From Gilliamella apicola (GTDB lineage: Bacteria > Pseudomonadota > Gammaproteobacteria > Enterobacterales > Orbaceae): a stretch of DNA of 64,000 nt. Positions 44,719-54,975 of the stretch are shown one piece after another. Both the position numbers and the translations under genes were made by a program. The first letter of the stretch is position 1. Each line of letters opens with the position of its first letter. The notes under the pieces were generated by a model. That model saw nothing but the letters and a program-made list of their open reading frames with translations. It did no database searches and was not told the DNA's origin. Location of the stretch: contig NZ_CP007445.1 in NCBI RefSeq assembly GCF_000599985.1, positions 992,001-1,056,000 on the forward strand. Direction: 5' to 3'.

Positions 44719-45420
44719 TCATAAATACTGTCGTGCACCAAAGATAGCTGTACCAATGCGAACCATAGTACTACCAGCAACAATTGCAGCCTGCATATCG
44801 CCACTCATCCCCATAGATAATGTATCCATAAATGGATAATCTTTTTGTAATGATTGCAAAAGTTGTTGCATCTTAGTAAATACATTAAATTGTTTATCAT
44901 AGTCATTTTCAATTTCAGGTATTGCCATTAATCCACGTAAATTCAGATTAGGCAAGGTAACAATCTGCTTGACCAAATCAGCAACCTCTTCAGGTTTTAC
45001 TCCAGATTTACTGGCTTCTTGACTAATATTAACTTGAATCAACACATTCAATTTAGCCATATGGTTTGGACGTTGATCATTTAATCTTTGTGCTATTTTT
45101 AGTCGATCAATGGTGTGCATCCAATCAAAGTGTTCAGCCACTAATTTACTTTTATTTGATTGTAATGGACCTATAAAATGCCATATTAAATCATTATTTG
45201 GCATGTTTTTTTCGAAGTATTGAATCTTTTCAACGCCTTCTTGCACATAATTTTCACCAAAAGCTAATTGGCCAGCATTAATTGCTTCTATTACTTGCTC
45301 GACAGGTTTGGTTTTACTAACTGCAATAAGTTGTATTGTGTTGGGATCTCTTTCGCACTTTTTAGCAATTTCTGCAATTTCATTTTTAATGTTAAGTAAA
45401 TTGTCTTGTACTGTATTCAT
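44719..45420 (-). CDS. yggS: Pyridoxal phosphate homeostasis protein (PLPBP)
   Basis: About 233 residues. Binds pyridoxal phosphate without catalysis and balances the B6 pool. VSKTKPVEQVIEAI contains the PLP-binding lysine; GENYVQE, WHFIGPLQSNKSK, INISQEASKSGV-like VNISQEASKSG, LSMGMSGDMQAAI and VRIGTAIFGAR are conserved. The ATG at 45420 follows GGGAA; an upstream TTG is less likely. Divergent from the pilT-like gene, with yggT downstream. Confidence 0.95.
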   Translation of the reverse strand: MNTVQDNLLNIKNEIAEIAKKCERDPNTIQLIAVSKTKPVEQVIEAINAGQLAFGENYVQEGVEKIQYFEKNMPNNDLIWHFIGPLQSNKSKLVAEHFDWMHTIDRLKIAQRLNDQRPNHMAKLNVLIQVNISQEASKSGVKPEEVADLVKQIVTLPNLNLRGLMAIPEIENDYDKQFNVFTKMQQLLQSLQKDYPFMDTLSMGMSGDMQAAIVAGSTMVRIGTAIFGARQYL

Positions 45421-45456
45421 GTTAATTCCCAAAGAATAATTAATAGGTAGAATTTA

Positions 45457-46401
45457 ATGTTAAACTCAATGTTAGCTCTCAGTGTAACGCAAAATGCGTC
45501 CGATTTGCACCTTTCAAGTGGTGAAGCCCCTTTTATTCGTATTAATGGACAATTACAGCTTTTAAATGCTGATAAGCTAATACCAAATACCCTTGAAATG
45601 GCGTTATTAAGCTTATTGAATGAATCTCAAAGAAAGATCCTTCAGCAACATAGGCAAATAGATTTTGCTTATCATTTGGATAAAGTAGGACGATTTAGAG
45701 TTAATATTTTTTATCAACACCGTGGTATTTCAGCAGTGTTTCGAGTAATCAATCATCGTATTCCTACATTTTCTGATATTGGTGCTCCTGCTATTTTTAG
45801 TGATCTTGTAAAAAATGACTCAGGTATCATCTTAGTAACTGGTGCAACAGGTAGTGGTAAATCCACTACTTTAGCTACATTAATTCAGTATATTAATACG
45901 ACAATAGCCAAACATATAATTACGCTTGAAGACCCTATAGAATATATTTATCAAAATGATAAATCATTAATCCAACAACGTGAAATAGCCGATTTTGGTC
46001 AAGCTATTGATAGTTTATTAAGACAAGATCCAGATATAATTTTATTAGGAGAGTTACGCAATAAACTATCAATTCAAGCCGCATTGACTGCCGCAGAAAC
46101 AGGTCATCTGGTTTTTGCCACTTTGCATACTAACTCTGCAGTCCAAAGTATTAATCGCATTATTGATGTTTTTGAAGGTAATTCTCGTGATTTTATTCGC
46201 AGCCAACTCTCTAATTGTTTAAAAGCTATCATAAGTCAAAGACTAATAAGTCATAATAATGAACGTAAAGCGATATTTGAAATACTGATTAATACACCAG
46301 CAATTAGTAATTTAATTAATGAAGGTAAGGTCAAACAAATTTTATCGCTTATGCAAACTGGGCAACAATATGGCATGCAAGTAATGCCAGAAAGCTTTTA
46401 A
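45457..46401 (+). CDS. PilT-like type IV pilus retraction ATPase (YggR family)
   Basis: 314 residues (PilT about 344; E. coli YggR 326). Secretion/twitching ATPase. Walker A GATGSGKSTTLATL, Asp box ITLEDPIEYIY, Walker B LLGELR and the His box HLVFATLHTNSAVQSINRIID are intact, so ATPase activity is plausible. The C-terminal AIRNLIRE retraction motif of true PilT is replaced by AISNLINEGK, similar enough to keep the function open. No pilin or pilus assembly genes are in the window. Same position next to yggS as E. coli yggR. Confidence 0.88.
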   Translation: MLNSMLALSVTQNASDLHLSSGEAPFIRINGQLQLLNADKLIPNTLEMALLSLLNESQRKILQQHRQIDFAYHLDKVGRFRVNIFYQHRGISAVFRVINHRIPTFSDIGAPAIFSDLVKNDSGIILVTGATGSGKSTTLATLIQYINTTIAKHIITLEDPIEYIYQNDKSLIQQREIADFGQAIDSLLRQDPDIILLGELRNKLSIQAALTAAETGHLVFATLHTNSAVQSINRIIDVFEGNSRDFIRSQLSNCLKAIISQRLISHNNERKAIFEILINTPAISNLINEGKVKQILSLMQTGQQYGMQVMPESF

Positions 46402-46526
46402 TAAAGCTTAAAAGTTATGCTGTGAATACCCTATTCAAAAGTCTGAATTACAGGAAAGATAAATTTTGGGTTTTATTGAAAAAATAATCTATAATCAATT
46501 TAACTTACATTAATAGGAGTATAAAA

Positions 46527-47336
46527 ATGGAACAGCGTATTGGTCTAATTGGTTTAGGTAATATGGGCAATGCTATATTACAAGGTATTTTAGGGAGTAA
46601 TGTTGTACCAGGCACGCAGATATATGTTTATGATACTCACCCAGAAAAAGGTGAAGATTTAAATAAATCTGATGGAGTAAATAATTTAGCATCAGCAAGA
46701 GACGTAGCCCGTGAATCAGATATCGTTTTTGTTGCTGTAAAGCCTAATGTAATCGTTGATGTTCTCAATGATATTCAAAAAGAATTAAAAAAGAATACTA
46801 TTGTTGTATCAATCGCAGCTGGCGTAACAATTAAAACGATAGCAAAAAGTATTGGTTATGAGCAAAAAATTATCCGAGTGATGCCAAATACACCAGCATT
46901 GGTTAATGCTGCCATGTGTTCTATCACCCCCAACACTGAAGTTACTGATGAAGAGTTAAAAATAGTACAAGAATTATTAAATTGTATCGGTGAAACTGAA
47001 GTCGTGCCTGAATATTTAATTGATGCAGTTATTGGTGCTAGTGGTTCTTCACCAGCGTTTGTTTTTATGTTCATTGAAGCTTTAGCTGACGGTGCGGTTA
47101 AAGGCGGATTATCTAGAAAACAGGCCTATAAATTTGCTGCTCAAGCTGTTATGGGATCTGCAAAATTGTTGCTTGAAACAGGTAAACATCCTGGCGAGCT
47201 TAAAGATATGGTTTGTTCTCCCGCAGGCACAACTATTGAAGGTGTTCATGCGTTGGAAGAGAAAGGTTTTAGAGCGGCGATTATTGATGCGGTTGAAGCA
47301 ACAATAAAGAAATCTAAATCAATGGCAGAAAACTAA
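46527..47336 (+). CDS. proC: Pyrroline-5-carboxylate reductase
   Basis: 269 residues (E. coli 269). Last step of proline synthesis, NAD(P)H-dependent. The Rossmann motif GLIGLGNMGNAILQGIL, VFVAVKPN, SIAAGVTIKTI, RVMPNTPALV, the GASGSSPAFVFMFIEALADGAV active site and CSPAGTTIEGVHALE are conserved. RBS AGGAG at about 46514. Proline is also imported by ProP at the other end of the window. Confidence 0.97.
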   Translation: MEQRIGLIGLGNMGNAILQGILGSNVVPGTQIYVYDTHPEKGEDLNKSDGVNNLASARDVARESDIVFVAVKPNVIVDVLNDIQKELKKNTIVVSIAAGVTIKTIAKSIGYEQKIIRVMPNTPALVNAAMCSITPNTEVTDEELKIVQELLNCIGETEVVPEYLIDAVIGASGSSPAFVFMFIEALADGAVKGGLSRKQAYKFAAQAVMGSAKLLLETGKHPGELKDMVCSPAGTTIEGVHALEEKGFRAAIIDAVEATIKKSKSMAEN

Positions 47337-47652
47337 TATATCTAAATAAATTATAACATTATAATGTTGGCTTTTTGTTGAAAATTATTTTTTTTATTAT
47401 CATTAACACTTATTAACAATTATTACAAAAGATTGCTTGCATTAGTCATCTAATTATGAGTAAATAGAGTCCAGCATATGACATGCGGATTTATTTTGTA
47501 ACATTTAGATATATGTAGTTGTAGTTTACTTTAAGTCAGGTATTGGTTTTCTTCAGTCTCTTCTTATCAGTGTTAATAAGTAGTCTAAGTTTTATGTTTT
47601 ATGAGTATAGCCTTAAGTGGCTGAGATTAATTTATTTTATAGGAAGATTATT
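47337..47652 (+). promoter_or_regulatory. Long leader and promoter region of the cold-shock gene
   Basis: About 316 bp without a gene. Cold-shock genes often have long 5' untranslated regions that refold with temperature; this one is T-rich and long enough. AGGAAG precedes the ATG. No defined cold box could be named. Confidence 0.4.
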
Positions 47653-47862
47653 ATGTCTAAGATTACTGGTCAAGTGAAATGGTTTAACGAAAGTAAAGGT
47701 TTTGGTTTTATTTCCCCTGCTGATGGCAGCAAAGATGTGTTTGTTCATTTCTCTGCAATTACTGGTGACGGATTTAAAACATTAGGTGAAGGTCAAAAAG
47801 TAGAATTTTCTATTCAAGATAGCCCACGTGGTCCTGCTGCTGCAGACGTTTCAGTGATCTAG
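47653..47862 (+). CDS. Cold-shock domain RNA chaperone (CspA family)
   Basis: 69 residues, the usual size. Single-strand nucleic-acid-binding beta barrel with RNP1 KGFGFI and RNP2 VFVHFSAI, start [19 protein letters not shown] and the family-typical ending [11 protein letters not shown]. Closest in character to CspC/CspE. The in-frame ATG-like start at 47617 is rejected because the extension is not conserved and AGGAAG lies just before 47653. Confidence 0.95.
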   Translation: MSKITGQVKWFNESKGFGFISPADGSKDVFVHFSAITGDGFKTLGEGQKVEFSIQDSPRGPAAADVSVI

Positions 47863-47874
47863 TCTTCATCTGCT

Positions 47875-47906
47875 TATCTTATCAGTAAGTTCTTACTGGT
47901 AAGATA
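47875..47906 (+). terminator. Hairpin after the cold-shock gene
   Basis: TATCTTATCAGTAAG (47875-47889) pairs with CTTACTGGTAAGATA (47892-47906) with one G-T pair and almost no loop. It starts 12 bp after the stop. There is no T run after it, so it may protect the mRNA 3' end as much as terminate transcription. Confidence 0.5.
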
Positions 47907-48019
47907 GATACTACCTATCAACGCTATATATCCTAAATCTTACCTTATTTTTCTATAAAAATCATAACTTATTATTTTGAATAAAAATATTAATAGCTAT
48001 CTGATTACAAAGGTAAACA

Positions 48020-48283
48020 ATGAAAAAGTTAATATTTGCTGTGATAATGTTGAGTTTTTGTTCTGTTGCAACAGCAGATCTGCCAGAATCTTGTAAAGTA
48101 TATTTTGATAAAGTAGAAAATATTTATAAAAATGTGCCCAAAGATACTCTTAGCCAAGAAGTACTTGACGTAATCATGCAAAACCTTGAAAACGCAAAAC
48201 AAGAAATTATTACTTTGCCAGAAGATAAGCAAAAGGCTGCTTGTGCTCAAGGTTTAGAGTTACTCAAAGAAATCGATAAATAG
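48020..48283 (+). CDS. Small secreted protein, DUF5339-like
   Basis: 87 residues with signal peptide MKKLIFAVIMLSFCSVATA and a helical mature part (LPESCKVYFDKVENIYKNV; EDKQKAACAQGLELLKEI). Two cysteines at the two ends of the helical bundle could form a disulfide. The pattern recalls the DUF5339 family of small periplasmic proteins; function unknown. Shine-Dalgarno AAAGGTAA. Convergent with the nuclease gene. Confidence 0.7.
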   Translation: MKKLIFAVIMLSFCSVATADLPESCKVYFDKVENIYKNVPKDTLSQEVLDVIMQNLENAKQEIITLPEDKQKAACAQGLELLKEIDK

Positions 48284-48300
48284 AATTTCAATTGAGATAT

Positions 48301-48786
48301 TTAACGTTTATTATTACGTCGAAAATCCCACGGGGCTATAGGTTTCTTATCTTTCCATAGTCCTTTTTTGCTTTGTTTAGCCTTTGCTTCAATTTTGACC
48401 ATTAATTTATTATTAGCCTTACCTTTATAACGATAAGCCCAAGCATAGCCACTTTCAACCATTTTGGCATTTATATTTACTTTATTTAAGAAAATAGTAC
48501 CTAATGTTCTTTTATAAATATCTTTCTTGCTTGATTTAACAAAAACTTTTTTACCTGCAATAAGTGAGGCTAAATATTGTTTCGATTTATTGCCATAAGC
48601 CTGATTGCTTTCTGGGGCATCAATATCAAGCAAACGAACTCGAATTTTTTGCTCCTTAACAGTTAATATATCAACTGTATCACCATCGATAACTTTTACT
48701 ACTTTGCCACTAAAATCAGCGTAAACGAAGCTATTTAAGAAAAAAGATAAAAGAATAAAAATCAAAAAACGTTTTAAGAAAATCAT
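48301..48786 (-). CDS. Secreted thermonuclease-family nuclease
   Basis: 161 residues, staphylococcal nuclease fold with signal peptide (cleavage near FVYA). VIDGDTVDIL, VRLLDIDAPES (catalytic Arg51 and Glu59) and YKRTLGTIF (second catalytic Arg93) fit the SNase site. Likely periplasmic or secreted DNA/RNA degradation, using Ca2+ in the family. Could supply nucleotides or act on extracellular DNA. The gene is alone; upstream is 287 bp without genes. Confidence 0.9.
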   Translation of the reverse strand: MIFLKRFLIFILLSFFLNSFVYADFSGKVVKVIDGDTVDILTVKEQKIRVRLLDIDAPESNQAYGNKSKQYLASLIAGKKVFVKSSKKDIYKRTLGTIFLNKVNINAKMVESGYAWAYRYKGKANNKLMVKIEAKAKQSKKGLWKDKKPIAPWDFRRNNKR

Positions 48787-49073
48787 AAATTATACTAGAT
48801 TAAAAATGTTAATTATTAAAAATAGACAGGTAGAGTGATGAGTCAGCGATATGTCTTATTGAAAATTGCAAAGCATTTTGCATTATTATGAATATATCTT
48901 TAAATTTTGTTTTATAAAAAATTACTAACATAATAAAAAATACTATTAAAATACTATTAAATTACATGAATAAAGCATAACTGGTATTACAATAGCTTAT
49001 AAAGCTAACTAACTATAATTGGTATTCTATTCTTATATTTTAAGTAAATATAAGAATAGAGAGTCAAATAAAC
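48787..49073. other. Gene-free stretch with a 15-bp perfect inverted repeat after fabA
   Basis: TCTATTCTTATATTT (49026-49040) and AAATATAAGAATAGA (49046-49060) form a perfect but AT-rich hairpin 14 bp beyond the fabA stop on the minus strand. It is probably a transcription-end structure although it lacks a T run. The rest should hold the promoter of the minus-strand nuclease. Confidence 0.45.
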
Positions 49074-49595
49074 TTAAAATTCACTTGTATCTTTAAAAAG
49101 ACCCACTTTTAGATCAGTTGCTTGGTAAATTAATTTACCATCAACATAAACCTCACCATCGCCAATACCCATAATTAGTTTACGATTAATAAGGCGTTTA
49201 AAATGAATTTTGTAAGTAACTTTTTTATTAGTCGGAAGTATTTGACCTTTAAGTTTAACTTCGCCTACACCTAAAGCACGACCTTTACCTTTACCGCCAA
49301 TCCATCCCAAATAAAATCCAACCAATTGCCACATAGCATCAAGACCAAGACAACCAGGCATTACTGGATCATTTTTGAAATGATATTTAAAAAACCACAA
49401 ATCGGGATTAATATCAAGTTCTGCCTCGATATAACCTTTACCAAAATTACCACCATCTTCCTTCATTTCGATAATACGATCCAGCATTAGCATTAAATCA
49501 GACGGTAATGGCGGACCATCATGACCAAATAGTTCACAATTGCCTGATTTAATCAGATCTGCTTTATCATACGAAGATTTACGTTCAAATGTCAT
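49074..49595 (-). CDS. fabA: 3-hydroxydecanoyl-ACP dehydratase/isomerase
   Basis: 173 residues (E. coli 172). Introduces the double bond of unsaturated fatty acids at the C10 stage. Catalytic His72 lies in [15 protein letters not shown] and Asp86 in [24 protein letters not shown] and [13 protein letters not shown] are also typical. Downstream of the Lon-related protease gene, as in E. coli (ycbZ-fabA). The 148-bp gap suggests its own promoter. Confidence 0.97.
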   Translation of the reverse strand: MTFERKSSYDKADLIKSGNCELFGHDGPPLPSDLMLMLDRIIEMKEDGGNFGKGYIEAELDINPDLWFFKYHFKNDPVMPGCLGLDAMWQLVGFYLGWIGGKGKGRALGVGEVKLKGQILPTNKKVTYKIHFKRLINRKLIMGIGDGEVYVDGKLIYQATDLKVGLFKDTSEF

Positions 49596-49743
49596 AGAAA
49601 AACCTTTTATCTAATATAATAAAATGCTTGGCAAACATAATTAAATTATTAAGAGCCATGCTTTAAAACCCTAAAAACGAGTAATGCACTTCATTTCAAC
49701 CTGTTAATTAATGAAATGTTAAAATAAAGTTTATTGGGTATTA

Positions 49744-51513
49744 CTACTTTTTGCAATATTTTTGCCATTTACTTAGCCAGCTATCGTGCTTTTTGTCTTG
49801 TATCAATACTGATTGCATACGAGCATGTATCAGTTTGTACAAGTTGATGCTACTATTATCTTTATAAGGTACACCTGTAAGCAGATAAAGTGCATCAGCA
49901 ATATGATCGACTGTCCAAATTGAAAACTGCTCTTTTTCAATTGCTTCAATAACTTCATCATTTAAACTTAAATGACGTTGATTGCTTGCAGGGATAATTA
50001 CTCCCTGTTGCCCAGTTAAACCTTGATGTTTACAAACAGCAAAAAAACCTTCAATTTTTTCATTTACACCGCCAATAGATTGTACATGGCCAAACTGATC
50101 AACTGACCCAGTTATTGCCAGTTGCTGATCGATGGCCTGCTCCGATAATGCGCTTATTATTGCACAAAGTCCAGCAAGAGATGCACTATCTCCATCAATT
50201 TCATTATAAGACTGCTCAAAAACTAATGATGTAGAAAAAGGGATCTGGTGATTAATGGCAAATTCAGACATTATAAATGCCTGCATAATCATCATGCCTT
50301 TAGAATGGATGCTGCCCGCTAAATCAGTTTTTCGCTCAATATCAATAAATTCTCCATCCCCAAAATGAATAAGGCAGCTTAAACGTGTTGGCTCGCCTAC
50401 TGCTTTTGGATATCCAGGATATTCAATCACCGATAATCCATTAACTTGCCCCACAACTTGATCTTTAGTGTTAATCATAATTTGATTAGTAAAGATTTCA
50501 TCATGTAATCTTTCTTGCAAATAGGCTTCATGCCATGATTTTTGTTTTATTGCTTGAGTAATAGCTAATCCATCTATAGCATTATTTTGCCCAAAATGGG
50601 TGGCGTTTACCAAAATAGAATTAATCCAGTCCACTGAAAGAGGTAAATAATATTGATCGCCTGTATAGCGTGTTGCTTCTTTATAAAGTTTACCAAGTGC
50701 TGAATTATCAATATTAGGCAACTGTTGTCTATCAGCAATAAATTTTAAATAATCAACCCATTGTTCGATATCTTCTGTTGATTTTATCGGTAATTCATTA
50801 TCAAATTCAGTATAAATTGAGGTTGTATAAAACTCAGGTTCAAAATCTTGCAACTCAGCTAAACTTAATCTATCACCAACCAAAATAACACGTAAATCTA
50901 AGGGCATTTTAGGAATTGACAAGGGTAACGGATGAGATTCATCAGTCGTAAACCATTCAAATTGTTGTTTAATAACCATTTGTTTTAACTTTGTCCAAAG
51001 CTCTTGTTGGTTTAGCAATGAACGTAGCCCTAAAATTAAAATCCCACCATTAACTTGATGCACTAAACCTGCTTGTAGTTTAATTTGACCATTTTCAGGT
51101 TGTCTGACGCAACCAAAAAGCTTTTCAGAATTGACAGCGGAAACAGCTAAACAACTATCTTGAACGGCAAAATTATCTTGCTTGCTTTTTGCTTTATTCA
51201 GTGTGATTTTATTTTCATTGACAAAATAGTTGTAGCCTAATTCTGATGATGATAAATCGGATTTAATTGCTTGCTCAAGCAAAGAAAATAAAAGCTCGCT
51301 TTCAGGTGCTTTTAATAGCATAAATCGTGGACTATAATTTGCTCTTGTATGCGGGCATAGCAAAGATAAAGCCGAAGCAATACGAGGTTGCCATTTAAGT
51401 AAATGAAGTGATTTATCTGACACCAATCTATTTGTATCTACTTGGGTACTAAGTGCAGAAATCTTTGTTAAATCAGGTTGGATCTGTTGTGATTTGAGTT
51501 GTGTAATTGCCAA
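49744..51513 (-). CDS. ycbZ: Lon-related putative ATP-dependent protease (YcbZ type)
   Basis: 589 residues. The C-terminal Lon-type protease domain is intact: Ser443 in EIDGDSASLAGL and Lys486 in GGVNEKIEGFF. Their 43-residue spacing is that of Lon's Ser-Lys dyad. The N-terminal half is a degenerate AAA-like region with LLVQ/GGILILGLRSLL-type segments and no clear P-loop, as in this subfamily. Substrates are unknown. Its conserved place upstream of fabA and the divergent yejM gene suggest a general envelope or lipid context without proving it. Confidence 0.9.
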   Translation of the reverse strand: MAITQLKSQQIQPDLTKISALSTQVDTNRLVSDKSLHLLKWQPRIASALSLLCPHTRANYSPRFMLLKAPESELLFSLLEQAIKSDLSSSELGYNYFVNENKITLNKAKSKQDNFAVQDSCLAVSAVNSEKLFGCVRQPENGQIKLQAGLVHQVNGGILILGLRSLLNQQELWTKLKQMVIKQQFEWFTTDESHPLPLSIPKMPLDLRVILVGDRLSLAELQDFEPEFYTTSIYTEFDNELPIKSTEDIEQWVDYLKFIADRQQLPNIDNSALGKLYKEATRYTGDQYYLPLSVDWINSILVNATHFGQNNAIDGLAITQAIKQKSWHEAYLQERLHDEIFTNQIMINTKDQVVGQVNGLSVIEYPGYPKAVGEPTRLSCLIHFGDGEFIDIERKTDLAGSIHSKGMMIMQAFIMSEFAINHQIPFSTSLVFEQSYNEIDGDSASLAGLCAIISALSEQAIDQQLAITGSVDQFGHVQSIGGVNEKIEGFFAVCKHQGLTGQQGVIIPASNQRHLSLNDEVIEAIEKEQFSIWTVDHIADALYLLTGVPYKDNSSINLYKLIHARMQSVLIQDKKHDSWLSKWQKYCKK

Positions 51514-51648
51514 AATTATAGTCTTTATTGTTAGCTAAATAGATCCGAGAATTATAACAAGTATCGATTATAACGCCAACAAATTACCTGAATCTTTATG
51601 ATAACGAATAAAAAAATTACAGAAAGATTTTTTAAAATCAGGTAAACT

Positions 51649-53475
51649 ATGCCACAAATTAATATGTGCTTACCATCTCTTCATTACCAACGATTAAATA
51701 TGCTCAAACTTAAAAGTAATCACTTCAAAGACGAACAGACCACACAAATTGTTAGTTGGGGTCATTGGTTCACATTATTTAATGTTTTTGTTGTAATTGC
51801 TTTGGGGAGTCAATATTTATTTATTGCAGATTGGCCTCGTACTTTTATGGGACGATTTTATGCAATAATTAGCGCAATTGGTCACTTTAGTTTTTTAACA
51901 TTTATTGCTTATTTAATCTTACTCTTTCCTTTAAGCTTTTTTATTCGTTCGGCTTGTTGGCAACGAATGATTGCCATAATCATTGCAACATTAGGTATTG
52001 CACTACTTCTTATTGATATTGAAGTGTTTAAACAATTCCGAATGCATCTTAATTTATCGATTTGGCAACTATTAACAACGCAAAAAGGCTCATTTTTAAG
52101 TACTAATTTGATTATTATCCCATTCATTTTGCTTTTTGAAATATTATTTGCAGTATGGAGCTGGAAAAAATTACGCAGTTTAAGTAAGCGAAAACGCTTT
52201 GCTAGACCTATAGTCATTCTTTTTATGCTGAGTTTTGTCTCTTCCCATTTAATTCATATTTGGGCTGATGCTAACTTTTATAGGCCAATAACTATGCAAC
52301 GGTCAAGCTTACCTCTTTCTTACCCACTAACCGCTCGGCATTTTCTTGAGCGTTATGGTTTTATTGAAGAAAATGACTACCGAAACCGTATTACTCAAGA
52401 AGGTAATCCGTTTGCTATTGCCATTGAATATCCATTAGATCGTATCACTTTTGATGATACACAAACATCGAAAAAAAATGTGCTTATGATAGTAATCGAT
52501 GGTTGGAATTATAGTTTACTATCTGAAAATATGCCGTGGTTAAATGATTTTGCAAAAAATAATATTTACTTTAGTAATAATTATGCTTCAAGTAATCAAG
52601 CTTATTTAAACGACTTTTCACTGTTTTACGGTTTAGATCCAAATTATTACAACAGTATTTTAAGCAGTCATAAAACTTCTACTCTCATTGAGGTAGTTAA
52701 TCAACAGCACTACAACCTAGGCTTATTTTCAACTGAAGGATTTTCTGACTCTCTATATCGTTATGCATTATTATCTAATTTTACTTTGCCAGATCCAATA
52801 AAAAAGAATAACAAACAAACAACGGATAATTGGATCACATGGCATAATACACAAAGTGAGTTATATAACCACGCTCCACTGTTTTCTGTTATCCAATACT
52901 CTATTGGTAATAAAAATAAAAAAATGCCAATATCTGAATTAGAATCCAATGCAGCAAAACTCGATCAATATTTAAAATCGATAATTGATCACTTAAAACT
53001 GTCAAATCTATATGACAATACCATTATTGTCATTGCAGGAACTAACGACATAAAAATTGATAAAGTTAAAAAAACAGCTCTTCGTAATGATGGCAATAAC
53101 TTTAATCGAGAATATCTAAAAGTCCCATTAATTGTTTCTTGGCCTGGCAAAGAAAATCTTAATTTTAATCATGTTACCTCGCAAACAGATATACTACCAA
53201 CATTGATGCAAGATGTATTTAATGTAAAAACATCTCCACAACAATACAGCCAGGGTAATAATTTATTTAATCAAACTTCGAAACAATGGATTATTGCGGG
53301 AAATGAAAATAAAATTGCTGCACTTTATAAAGATAAAACTATTGTAATTGACGAATATGGGCGTTCAAAAGTTTATGATTTATCGGGTAAACAATTAAAA
53401 CATGAAAAAATCAGCCTACCAATCTTTTTACAAATTGTTACCGAAAATCGACGTTTTATGGTAGTAGACAATTAA
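51649..53475 (+). CDS. lapC: LapC/PbgA/YejM inner-membrane regulator of lipopolysaccharide synthesis
   Basis: 608 residues. In E. coli this protein senses periplasmic LPS and controls FtsH-LapB degradation of LpxC. An N-terminal DUF3413 part with five membrane helices (SWGHWFTLF; YLFIADWPRTF; GHFSFLTFIAYLILLFPL; RKRFARP) is followed by IWADANFYRPITMQR and a periplasmic sulfatase-like domain (VLMIVIDGWNYS; LFYGLDPNYY; LGLFSTEGFSD). The Thr/Cys nucleophile pattern of true sulfatases is not seen. The start at 51649 has AGGT nearby; an internal ATG at 51700 matches the E. coli N terminus better in length. It is divergent from the Lon-related gene. Confidence 0.93.
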   Translation: MPQINMCLPSLHYQRLNMLKLKSNHFKDEQTTQIVSWGHWFTLFNVFVVIALGSQYLFIADWPRTFMGRFYAIISAIGHFSFLTFIAYLILLFPLSFFIRSACWQRMIAIIIATLGIALLLIDIEVFKQFRMHLNLSIWQLLTTQKGSFLSTNLIIIPFILLFEILFAVWSWKKLRSLSKRKRFARPIVILFMLSFVSSHLIHIWADANFYRPITMQRSSLPLSYPLTARHFLERYGFIEENDYRNRITQEGNPFAIAIEYPLDRITFDDTQTSKKNVLMIVIDGWNYSLLSENMPWLNDFAKNNIYFSNNYASSNQAYLNDFSLFYGLDPNYYNSILSSHKTSTLIEVVNQQHYNLGLFSTEGFSDSLYRYALLSNFTLPDPIKKNNKQTTDNWITWHNTQSELYNHAPLFSVIQYSIGNKNKKMPISELESNAAKLDQYLKSIIDHLKLSNLYDNTIIVIAGTNDIKIDKVKKTALRNDGNNFNREYLKVPLIVSWPGKENLNFNHVTSQTDILPTLMQDVFNVKTSPQQYSQGNNLFNQTSKQWIIAGNENKIAALYKDKTIVIDEYGRSKVYDLSGKQLKHEKISLPIFLQIVTENRRFMVVDN

Positions 53476-53997
53476 CATCTTTAATAAAAGAAAGTTAATT
53501 TATTTAAATTAAAGTATAGTTAATAGTTTTATTATTAAAAAATTGTGTTTCAAATTTCGGATTTGATTTTGTGAAAAGCAAGATCTGGAATAAAAAATTA
53601 ATATCTATCAGCATAAATCATTCATAAATAACCGCTTAATAAAAGTGTCCAACTTTATGGGGTCACTTCATAGTTGCGGTTTTTCCTTAAATAAACAATA
53701 AATCAATCAAAAATCCTGAATAAAAGTTTTATTCAAAACTTGAGTGCAATTTACAATTGCAGATATAATTTATGCACAGTAGTTGATAAAAAATATCCAT
53801 GTATTAAACGGCAATTTTGATTGATAAAAATTTATAAATCTTCAAAATCAAAAAACTTGTTATTTATAAGGATTTACCCTTTATTAATTTTTAATTTTAT
53901 AAATTAAAACCTCAAATTCATTTACTTAATCCAGACTATAATTACATAAATAACAATGTGTAATATAAATTTTTAAATAATAAATATTTTCATTTAT
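53476..53997. other. Gene-free region with a probable insertion-sequence end remnant
   Basis: 522 bp of very AT-rich sequence between yejM/lapC and lipA. At 53643-53671, AGTGTCCAACTTTATGGGGT and the following CACTTCA resemble, on the minus strand, the TGAAGTGACCCC...AAAGTTGGACAC ends of IS3-family (IS150-group) elements. No transposase sequence or second end was found. No other gene is seen. Confidence 0.45.
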
Positions 53998-54957
53998 CTA
54001 CTTCACTTCTTTCCCCATTGCTTGTAAATCAGCATGATAAGAAGATCGAACAAATGGCCCACAGGCAGCATGCGTGAATCCCATACCTAAAGCAATTTGT
54101 TTAAGTTCGTCAAATTCTTCTGGCGGTACATAACGCTCAACAGGTAAGTGATATTTACTTGGTTGTAGATATTGACCAAGTGTTAACATGGTTACACCGT
54201 GACTTCGTAAATCTTTCAGTACCTCAATTAATTCTGCATTGGTTTCACCAAGTCCAACCATTAAACCTGACTTTGTTGGAATATCGGGATGTTTTTCTTT
54301 AAATGCTGATAATAACTTGAGCGAACCTACATAATTGGCACCAGGGCGAATCTTTTTATATAACCGCGGAATGTTCTCTAAATTGTGATTAAATACATCA
54401 GGTGGATTATCACTTAATACCTCGACTGCCTCATCGATACAACCACGAAAATCAGGTGTAAGTGTTTCAACTTTAATATTTGGACTTAAAGCGCGAATTT
54501 CGCGAGTACAATCTGCAAAATGGCTGGCTCCGCCATCTTTTAAATCATCACGATCAACGGAAGTTATTACGACATAACGCAATTTCATCTCTTGAATGGT
54601 TTGAGCGAGTTTAAAGGGTTCTTCTCGATCTGGAGGTAATGGTCGTCCGTGTGCAACATCACAAAATGGACATCGACGTGTGCAGATATCTCCTAAAATC
54701 ATAAAAGTGGCGGTACCATGATTAAAACATTCGGCTAAGTTAGGGCAAGATGCTTCTTCACATACGGAATGTAATCCATGTTTGCGCATCGTATTTTTAA
54801 TATGTGCAATATTTGTAGAATGAACAGGTATTTTAATTTTCATCCAGTCGGGTTTTTTTAATGGTGCAGATTCTTCTAACGTAACGATTGGAATGAGCCG
54901 TGTTTTATCGGCATCTCGATATTTTGAACTTCTGACTATAGTTTCATTATTTTGCAT
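53998..54957 (-). CDS. lipA: Lipoyl synthase
   Basis: 319 residues (E. coli 321). Radical-SAM enzyme that inserts two sulfurs into octanoyl groups on lipoyl domains. The auxiliary cluster motif [12 protein letters not shown] and the radical-SAM motif CTRRCPFCD are intact, and the C-terminal SSYHAD matches the conserved Ser ligand region. It follows lipB (18-bp gap in the minus direction) and faces aceEF-lpdA, whose E2 subunit is a lipoylated substrate. Confidence 0.97.
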   Translation of the reverse strand: MQNNETIVRSSKYRDADKTRLIPIVTLEESAPLKKPDWMKIKIPVHSTNIAHIKNTMRKHGLHSVCEEASCPNLAECFNHGTATFMILGDICTRRCPFCDVAHGRPLPPDREEPFKLAQTIQEMKLRYVVITSVDRDDLKDGGASHFADCTREIRALSPNIKVETLTPDFRGCIDEAVEVLSDNPPDVFNHNLENIPRLYKKIRPGANYVGSLKLLSAFKEKHPDIPTKSGLMVGLGETNAELIEVLKDLRSHGVTMLTLGQYLQPSKYHLPVERYVPPEEFDELKQIALGMGFTHAACGPFVRSSYHADLQAMGKEVK

Positions 54958-54975
54958 AATAGATATCTTATTAGA

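Noticed and set aside
47875..47906. Riboswitch or attenuator downstream of the cold-shock gene
   Set aside because: It follows the stop codon directly and is a simple hairpin; a 3'-end structure explains it.
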